From Prosthecobacter debontii (GTDB lineage: Bacteria > Verrucomicrobiota > Verrucomicrobiia > Verrucomicrobiales > Akkermansiaceae), in NCBI GenBank assembly GCA_945862245.1, contig CAMAXN010000001.1, positions 62,001 through 126,000 of the forward strand: DNA of 64,000 nucleotides, given 5' to 3'. The notes under the pieces were generated by a model, which saw only the letters and a program-made list of their open reading frames with translations, was not told the DNA's origin and made no database searches. How positions within the stretch are numbered: position 1 is the first letter of the stretch; each line of letters opens with the position of its first letter. A program made the translations under genes and the position numbers. This document shows, in pieces, positions 57,614-64,000 of this stretch.

Positions 57614-59803
57614 TCACTCCGTGATAGGAATAGCACGAGGGATGACTCTTCCTTCGCGGTCGGTTTCGAGCGTTATGGTGGGTTTTGGAGAGATAATGGT
57701 GGGCGTGACGCCGATGGGTGTTTTGGGAAGTACTTCGCCGACTTCGTCGCCGGTTTCGCCGATTTCTTCGTCGGGTTTGGCGGATGTTGTTTCACCGCCG
57801 GCAATTTCGGATGCCTCAATGGCGGCGAGGACATCCTTGAGCGGCTCGATGGCCTCGATGGTTGTGAGGTGCCCCTTGTATTCGGTCTGCGGCTTCAGAG
57901 GCAGAAGCATGCCCTTTTCCTTGGCGAAAAGCCCGGTATAAATCGTATTTACAAGCGGCCCGCAGACAGCACCGCCGGAGCTGGAGGCTTGGACGAGGAT
58001 TACGACGGCATACCGCGGCGCATCAAAAGGCGCGTAGGAAATCATCCAAGAATTGTTCGATTTCTTACCATTGTCTGTGGTTTGCGTGGTACCTGTTTTT
58101 GCAGCGATGATGAACTCCTCCATGCGCGCTTTACCCGCAGTGCCTCCCGCTTCGTTAACGGCTTTCCTCATACCTTCTTGGATCATCTTTAGGTCGGATT
58201 CTTTGACGCCGGACTGCAGCAGGTCGACCTTTAGAACCGGGGTGTTGGGGACGAGTACGCTGCCATCCTCAGCGGTGACCTTTTGCACGACGCGGGGTTG
58301 GTAAAACTTTCCGCCGTTGGCGATGGTCACGGTCATGGCAGCCATCTGGACGGGCGTGGCGAGCATATCGCCCTGTCCGATCGACATCATGGCGGTCAAG
58401 GCGGGGGTCATCACTGCACCCGGGCGGGCGGCACGCCATGAGCGAGAGCCGGGCAGGATGCCAGAATCCTCGTTGGGCAGTTCTATCCCTGTTTTTTTGC
58501 CGAAGCCGACGAGAGAGCAGCCATCGACCATTGCCTTCCAGCCCATCGTGTTGGCCATTTTGTTAAAATACGGGTTACAGGAGACTTGGATAGCGTTGGT
58601 CAGACGGAGTGAGCCGTGGCTACCGCCGTTCTTGTTGTAGATCCAGCAGCCTATTTTATGGTTTCCAAAGGGGACGAAGCCATCACAAGTAAATGTGCGA
58701 CCCGCGATGCCATGGACTGCGCCGGCGAGGGCAGTTGCGACTTTCATGGTGGAGCCCGGTTCGAAGGAGGCGATAGCGCGGTTGGTAAAAGGGGAGAGCT
58801 GTGGATTGGAACCATACTCGATGAATTTCTCTCTAGAGATGGAGGGGATGAAGGCATTTGGATCGTAATCCGGGATGGATGCCATAGCGAGCACCTCGCC
58901 GGTGTTTACGTCCATCACCACCCCAGCAGCGCGACCGGCGCGGCGGAGAGTGTTTTCCAAAAGGAACTGGACGCGGGCGTCGATGGATAGCTGGACGCGC
59001 GCGCCGGTGCCGGGCTTTGTGAGATCGAGCATACCGATGTTACGGCCTTTTTCATCCTTGAGAATGGTTTTGCGACCTTCGGGGCCACGCAGGTGCTGGT
59101 CCATGGTGGCCTCGATACCGGCGATACCTTTTTCCTCACCGATATAGTGGTCGAAGGCGAGCTTATCGGCAGAGGAAATATCGCCTTTACCCCACTGCTT
59201 CAGATAACCGAGAATGTGGGAGGCGAGGGTGCCGTAGGCGTATTGACGTTGTGGACGTATGCCGAGAGTAACACCGGGGAACTCGAGGTTGCGCTCCGCT
59301 AGGCGGGCGAAATCCTCGTAGGTGAGATCCACGCGGTAGGTGAAAGGGACAAGACCGCTGTGTGTGATGTAATGGGTGCGCAGATCGGCGGCGTTGTAGT
59401 TTTTGGCAAGGCCTAGCTCTTCGAGCGGCTTGATGGTCCATTCATTAACAATAGCGACGATGTCTTTCTCTTTTTTAGGGCGGGGAAGGCCGCCTTGCAT
59501 GGTGAGGCGGTCGAGGGTGGGCATCTCCTCGTTTTGGAGACGGTATGCCTGCGCGATTTCCTCGAGGTTGAAGGAGATGACGTAGTTGCGCAGGTTGCGG
59601 GCGAGGGGGATACCGTTGCGGTCGGTGATCTCGCCGCGTATGCCGGGCTCGCGGATGGTGACGGTGCGGTTGCCAGGGACGAGCGCTTGAAACTCCTCCT
59701 GGCGCTCGATCTGGAATTCATGGATTCGCGACAACAGGGTGCCGAAGCCAACAAGAACGAAGGCAGTTAGCAAGTAGAGTCGAAGTCGGTAGCGGGGTTC
59801 CAC
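57614..59803 (-). CDS. mrdA: Penicillin-binding protein 2 (elongasome transpeptidase)
   Basis: A 729-aa class B PBP cross-linking side-wall peptidoglycan. TM at the N-terminus (LYLLTAFVLVGFGTLLSRI), a dimerisation domain with GEITDRNGIPLARNLR, and the transpeptidase domain: SxxK with S351 (FEPGSTMKVAT), SCN (IQVSCNPYFNKM) and KTGT (K569, AAKTGTTQ). A C-terminal extension of about 60 residues is acidic and Pro/Thr-rich (KPDEEIGETGDEVGEVLPKTPIG), unlike enterobacterial PBP2. It lies in the order mreB-mreC-mreD-mrdA-rng, with 3 bp to mreD. Confidence 0.95.
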   Translation of the reverse strand: MEPRYRLRLYLLTAFVLVGFGTLLSRIHEFQIERQEEFQALVPGNRTVTIREPGIRGEITDRNGIPLARNLRNYVISFNLEEIAQAYRLQNEEMPTLDRLTMQGGLPRPKKEKDIVAIVNEWTIKPLEELGLAKNYNAADLRTHYITHSGLVPFTYRVDLTYEDFARLAERNLEFPGVTLGIRPQRQYAYGTLASHILGYLKQWGKGDISSADKLAFDHYIGEEKGIAGIEATMDQHLRGPEGRKTILKDEKGRNIGMLDLTKPGTGARVQLSIDARVQFLLENTLRRAGRAAGVVMDVNTGEVLAMASIPDYDPNAFIPSISREKFIEYGSNPQLSPFTNRAIASFEPGSTMKVATALAGAVHGIAGRTFTCDGFVPFGNHKIGCWIYNKNGGSHGSLRLTNAIQVSCNPYFNKMANTMGWKAMVDGCSLVGFGKKTGIELPNEDSGILPGSRSWRAARPGAVMTPALTAMMSIGQGDMLATPVQMAAMTVTIANGGKFYQPRVVQKVTAEDGSVLVPNTPVLKVDLLQSGVKESDLKMIQEGMRKAVNEAGGTAGKARMEEFIIAAKTGTTQTTDNGKKSNNSWMISYAPFDAPRYAVVILVQASSSGGAVCGPLVNTIYTGLFAKEKGMLLPLKPQTEYKGHLTTIEAIEPLKDVLAAIEASEIAGGETTSAKPDEEIGETGDEVGEVLPKTPIGVTPTIISPKPTITLETDREGRVIPRAIPITE

Positions 59804-59806
59804 GGT

Positions 59807-60391
59807 TTAGAAGGATCGGCGTTTGTTTTTTCCTGCTTCCGGATAAAGGGAGTGATCGAAGAGCAGGGCAAGGCGGTAGAGTAGCCAAAAGACGAAGGGT
59901 GAAAATAGCATAGTAAGCAGTGCGGTGAAGGTCATAAGGCGCATGATCGAGCGACTCATGACAATATCCCCGCGCACGAAGGAGATAAGCGCGTAATCGG
60001 CGGCGAGGTAGAGGAAAGTGGCAACACCAGTGAGGAGCGCAGAGAATTGCCATTTACCTGCCCTGAATAAAGGACTGAGTCCTTGCATCAGGAAACCCAT
60101 GCCTGTGAAAAGCAGGATCGAGTATCCGAAGCGCAACGATTCGGTGGGATTCGTATAAACCTCAGGATCGGCCACGATGGTTGCAAGTGAGCAGTGGGCG
60201 TCCCAAAGTATGCCGCCTATGAAAGCGAGCAGAAGCATGGTAGGGGTCGCCACGGAGACGGCGGCGCAGAGAAACACGAGGTGAACGATCAGGAAGCGGG
60301 CGTGGCTAAGCCCCGTGAATGCGGGAACAAACTGCTGCACCAAGAAGGCGATGAGCAGAAGGAAAACGGCGCTGAGATTGAATCGTAGCAA
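59807..60391 (-). CDS. mreD: MreD-like rod-shape membrane protein
   Basis: A 194-aa integral membrane protein with five or six predicted helices (e.g. FNLSAVFLLLIAFLVQQFVPAF, LVFLCAAVSVATPTMLLLAFIGGIL, LMTFTALLTMLFSPFVFWLLYRLAL). Sequence similarity to other MreD proteins is low, as usual. I assign it by topology and by its position between mreC and mrdA. About 12 bp after mreC. Confidence 0.8.
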   Translation of the reverse strand: MLRFNLSAVFLLLIAFLVQQFVPAFTGLSHARFLIVHLVFLCAAVSVATPTMLLLAFIGGILWDAHCSLATIVADPEVYTNPTESLRFGYSILLFTGMGFLMQGLSPLFRAGKWQFSALLTGVATFLYLAADYALISFVRGDIVMSRSIMRLMTFTALLTMLFSPFVFWLLYRLALLFDHSLYPEAGKNKRRSF

Positions 60392-60402
60392 GGTGGGGAG
60401 AT

Positions 60403-61209
60403 TTAGTGTTTTTCAGATAGTACTACGAACACCGTAACCAAGTCGTTCAGATCGACTGCAGGTCTGACCAAGGCTTCGGAATCGAGGGAGCCTCTCTCAA
60501 CTGAGGTGATGGTTCCTACGAGTATGTTAGGCTGGAAAATCCCGCCACGTCCTGTGGTGAACACGCGTTGGCCGGGTTGCAAGGAAGCGTTCTTGGAAAG
60601 AAAGCGGAGGCGGAGGGTGGGGTTGTTATCGAAGTCACCCCGCTGGCCGCTGAGGATGCCCACTTCCGGCGATCCCTCGATGCGTACGGAGACCTGGCAT
60701 TTCTCATCAGTAATGAGCAGAATCGAGGATCGATTTTTGAGAGGGCGGTCGATTAGCCCTACAAGGCCGTCGTTGGAAAGGACGGAGAGCTGGATGCCGA
60801 TGCCGCGATCCTCGCCCGCGTCGATCTCCGCCGTTTGCCACCAAGTAGTAGGATGGCGGCGGATGATGTTCGCCGCAACGACATCGAACTCCGTGATTTT
60901 TTTGAAATTGAGCGCGTGGCGCAGTTCGGCGTTCTCGCGCTCCAGTTCCTTGAATCGGGACTCTATGATGCGGAGCCTGCCGATCTCGCCGCGAATAGTT
61001 GAGAGCTCTGCTTCCAGTTTTTTAGAATGCTTCGTTTCGCGCAACAGATTGCGGGTTTTCGTTTCCAGTGCGGAGCCGGACCTCAGTGTGGGTGAAATGG
61101 CCTTGAAATACGCGACTTGAATCTCCCGTACGACCCGCTCACTGCGCGTGAGCGCCCATGTAGTTCCGGCGAGGAAGAGAAGCAATGCGATGAGGTTGAG
61201 CGGTTTCAT
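60403..61209 (-). CDS. mreC: Rod-shape protein MreC
   Basis: A 268-aa bitopic periplasmic scaffold of the elongasome. One N-terminal TM (LIALLLFLAGTTWAL), a coiled coil (about 45-95, LEAELSTIRGEIGRLRIIESRFKELERENAELRHAL), and the MreC beta domain: VVAANIIRRHPTTWWQTAEIDAGEDRGIGIQLSVLSNDGLVGLI, PGQRVFTTGRGGIFQPNILVGTITSV. Length is normal. 36 bp after mreB. Confidence 0.94.
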   Translation of the reverse strand: MKPLNLIALLLFLAGTTWALTRSERVVREIQVAYFKAISPTLRSGSALETKTRNLLRETKHSKKLEAELSTIRGEIGRLRIIESRFKELERENAELRHALNFKKITEFDVVAANIIRRHPTTWWQTAEIDAGEDRGIGIQLSVLSNDGLVGLIDRPLKNRSSILLITDEKCQVSVRIEGSPEVGILSGQRGDFDNNPTLRLRFLSKNASLQPGQRVFTTGRGGIFQPNILVGTITSVERGSLDSEALVRPAVDLNDLVTVFVVLSEKH

Positions 61210-61245
61210 GGCCGTTGGATTCTCCGGTCAGCGGAGTTCCGGGGC

Positions 61246-62572
<1,327 letters not shown>

Positions 62573-63295
62573 TTACCTACCCTCCGCAAGTCGCTCTGCG
62601 AGTGCCTTAGGGAGCCCGGCTTCGATGATCTTGGCTTGAGTTTTGGCGATATCGTAATCGACGCGTCGGAAGACGACAAGATTGTTCTCCGGGTCGTAGA
62701 TGGCGTAGCAGGCACGCGGATCCCCGTCACGTGGTTGGCCTACCGAACCTATGTTGATGAAATATTTCGCGCTCGGCTCGATGACGACGGCATCGGCGGG
62801 GATTTGGCGAACTTTTTCAGATTTTATATATACCCGGGGAACGTGGGTGTGTCCGTGAAAGCAGAGCTGTGTGAACTGGTAGGAGAAGTTCGATATCGCG
62901 TCGAAACGGTTGGTTACATAGTTCCAATTGACGGGTTGGTCGAGGGTGCTATGGACGATCGTATAGTCGGAGACTTGGCGAACCATTCGCAGGCGCTTGA
63001 GCCAGAGTCGCTGGTCTTCATCGAGTTGGTTGCGAGTCCATTGTAGGGCGGTAGCGGCAACAGGGTTCATGTTTTCGAGAGAATGATCCTCAGATGCGTC
63101 TTGATCATGGTTTCCCTTGACGGTAGGGCAGCCTATATCGCGTATCATATTTAGGCAGGTGACGGGGTCGGCGTTGTAACCAACGACATCACCTAGGCAT
63201 GCATAATCCGTCACACCTTGGGTCGTGGCATCGGCGAGCACAGCTTCGAGAGCCTCAAGATTGGCATGGATGTCACCTAATAGAGCTGTCCGCAT
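62573..63295 (-). CDS. Calcineurin-like metallophosphoesterase
   Basis: A 240-aa phosphoesterase with all metal motifs: GDIHAN at residues 7-12 (D-x-H), CLGDVVGYNADP, KGNHDQDA, VHSTLDQP and FHGHTHVPRVY. It belongs to the YfcE/DUF2436-like bacterial group. Substrate unknown; members of this group are often annotated as serine/threonine phosphatases or phosphodiesterases. Minus strand, 300 bp upstream of mreB. Confidence 0.93.
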   Translation of the reverse strand: MRTALLGDIHANLEALEAVLADATTQGVTDYACLGDVVGYNADPVTCLNMIRDIGCPTVKGNHDQDASEDHSLENMNPVAATALQWTRNQLDEDQRLWLKRLRMVRQVSDYTIVHSTLDQPVNWNYVTNRFDAISNFSYQFTQLCFHGHTHVPRVYIKSEKVRQIPADAVVIEPSAKYFINIGSVGQPRDGDPRACYAIYDPENNLVVFRRVDYDIAKTQAKIIEAGLPKALAERLAEGR

Positions 63296-63338
63296 GGAGG
63301 CAGGAGGAATGAGGGGAAAGATTTGTCTGCTGGTGTGA

Positions 63339-63638
63339 ATGTGTCGAGAAGAATTGGCTACCGGTTATTTTATCCGCAACATCCTTGCACCAAACGCCGC
63401 CATCGAGCCCGGTTACTGCATCCTCCGCGTCACTCTCAAGGACGGCTCGCTCCTCGATGCCTTTTTCGTCAGCGAGGACTGGGGGCCTCTTAGCAACGAT
63501 GACCGATTAAATCGCAGTTTCATATGGGGATGGTTCTCAGATCTGATGAATCTGCCAGTAAATCTACCAGCTTCGGAAACTTATGACAGATCGCACATAA
63601 TACGTAAATTTTTTGATGGATATATCGTACTAATGTAG
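63339..63638 (+). pseudogene. Fragment of a PVC-type haem-binding protein
   Basis: The frame reads ELATGYFIRNILAPNAAIEPGYCILRVTLKDGSLLDAFFVSED, and this aligns with the haem-domain tail of the window's own 1508-aa protein (YLLESIVNPAAVVTPGYGITSVTFKNGATLGG). About 40 residues match. The CxxCH site that should precede them is missing, and the following sequence (WGPLSNDDRLNRSFIWGW) is unrelated, so it is a relic. A real short gene using this piece cannot be excluded. Confidence 0.55.
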
Positions 63639-63723
63639 TTAACCACACCATTCTGAGCGGTTTGCATTCTGTGCCGAGAAGTTCTAGATCAATGGGAAAA
63701 ATTTCCCTATTGTGCGGCAGCCC

Positions 63724-64000
63724 ATGAATCTCCGGGAACTCGGCTGGACCACTGAACTTGAAACCTTTTTCGCGCCCTATCGCGAAAAAGGTTGGGTTGC
63801 CGCGCGCCTGATTCGCGAGACTTCAATCAATTTTTCCGCCTTGCTCGATGGCGGGGAGGAGATTCACTGTATCCTCTGCGGACGGCTTTGGAATGCGGCG
63901 GTTGTGGATTCCGATCTGCCTGCCGTGGGGGATTGGGTCGCGATCGAAGAAGGTGACGATGACAACCCGCACGTGATCCGCGCACAGCTGCCGCGTCGGA
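63724..64000 (+). CDS. rsgA: Ribosome small subunit-dependent GTPase A, 5' part
   Basis: A frame open to the window end, so not in the ORF track: MNLRELGWTTELETFFAPYREKGWVAARLIRETSINFSALLDGGEEIHCILCGRLWNAAVVDSDLPAVGDWVAIEEGDDDNP. This is the N-terminal OB-fold of RsgA/YjeQ, with the typical ETFFAPY, RLIRE, CGRL and PAVGDWV. The GTPase domain and zinc site lie beyond the window. RsgA helps maturation of the 30S subunit. Start at ATG 63724; 85 bp after the haem-protein relic. Confidence 0.85.
   Translation, partial: MNLRELGWTTELETFFAPYREKGWVAARLIRETSINFSALLDGGEEIHCILCGRLWNAAVVDSDLPAVGDWVAIEEGDDDNPHVIRAQLPRR

Overview
The window looks like a chromosomal piece of a verrucomicrobial bacterium, probably Verrucomicrobiales/Akkermansiaceae-like. 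This rests on gene content read by eye, not on a database search. Supporting signs are a very large PVC-type haem-binding dehydrogenase (beta-propeller, HEAT repeats, two CxxCH sites), secreted sulfatases, a SSP411/DUF255-type lipoprotein, Pro/Ala-rich envelope proteins, Gram-negative envelope proteins (MlaA, outer-membrane barrels, Wza/Wzc-like export) and a tiny bS22/COX24-type ribosomal protein. Most of the DNA is GC-rich; roughly 16.4-21.8 kb is visibly more AT-rich.

Layout. 0-2.4 kb (minus): orphan ParA ATPase, a possible roadblock-like partner and an RluD-like pseudouridine synthase, all overlapping. 2.5-4.7 kb: SSP411-like lipoprotein. 5.1-7.3 kb: hisB-hisH, then phosphofructokinase. 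7.3-11.7 kb (minus): a type III polyketide synthase cluster (methyltransferase, FAD oxidoreductase, PKS, perhaps DUF2071) into which a HigBA-like toxin-antitoxin pair with a nonsense-mutated toxin has been placed; the gaps hold short repeats. 11.8-16.2 kb: GNAT-nitrilase fusion, hisG, the bS22-like mini-gene, a second RluA-type synthase and a Nif3 protein. 16.27 kb: tRNA-Gly(TCC). 16.4-21.8 kb: Ala-rich 45-bp-repeat protein, outer-membrane barrel, Wzc-type tyrosine kinase, Wza-type export protein and a PDZ protein, an exopolysaccharide export set without glycosyltransferases.

21.8-31.8 kb: RluE-like synthase, thioredoxin, a 25-residue membrane peptide candidate, HupE/UreJ-like protein, an intact sulfatase and a decayed one that has lost its active site, CNT nucleoside transporter, rpsO and pnp. 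31.9-35 kb: truncated nucleotidyltransferase abutting a histidine kinase, its response regulator and an outer-membrane barrel. 35-41.8 kb: HNH nuclease, polyprenyl diphosphate synthase, cell-wall amidase, P-II protein, azurin, an undetected pseudogene, purine nucleoside phosphorylase and a LysM protein. 41.9-46.4 kb: the 1508-residue dihaem protein. 46.4-49.6 kb: tandem ACT protein, lipoprotein, then an ECF sigma / membrane-anchored / PDZ module. 49.8-54.4 kb: an MlaA-alpha/beta-hydrolase fusion, an IS3 remnant, an internally duplicated lipoprotein and a CAP-domain protein. 54.5-62.3 kb (minus): pyruvate kinase, then the rod-shape operon mreB-mreC-mreD-mrdA followed by RNase E/G. 62.6-64 kb: a metallophosphoesterase, a relic of a second PVC haem-binding protein, and the 5' end of rsgA.

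Most of the sequence is ordinary housekeeping. The parts most worth a second look are the MlaA-hydrolase fusion, the interrupted type III PKS cluster, the repeat protein with its export set next to tRNA-Gly, the ParA/roadblock-like pair, and several decayed genes that the ORF track does not show as such.
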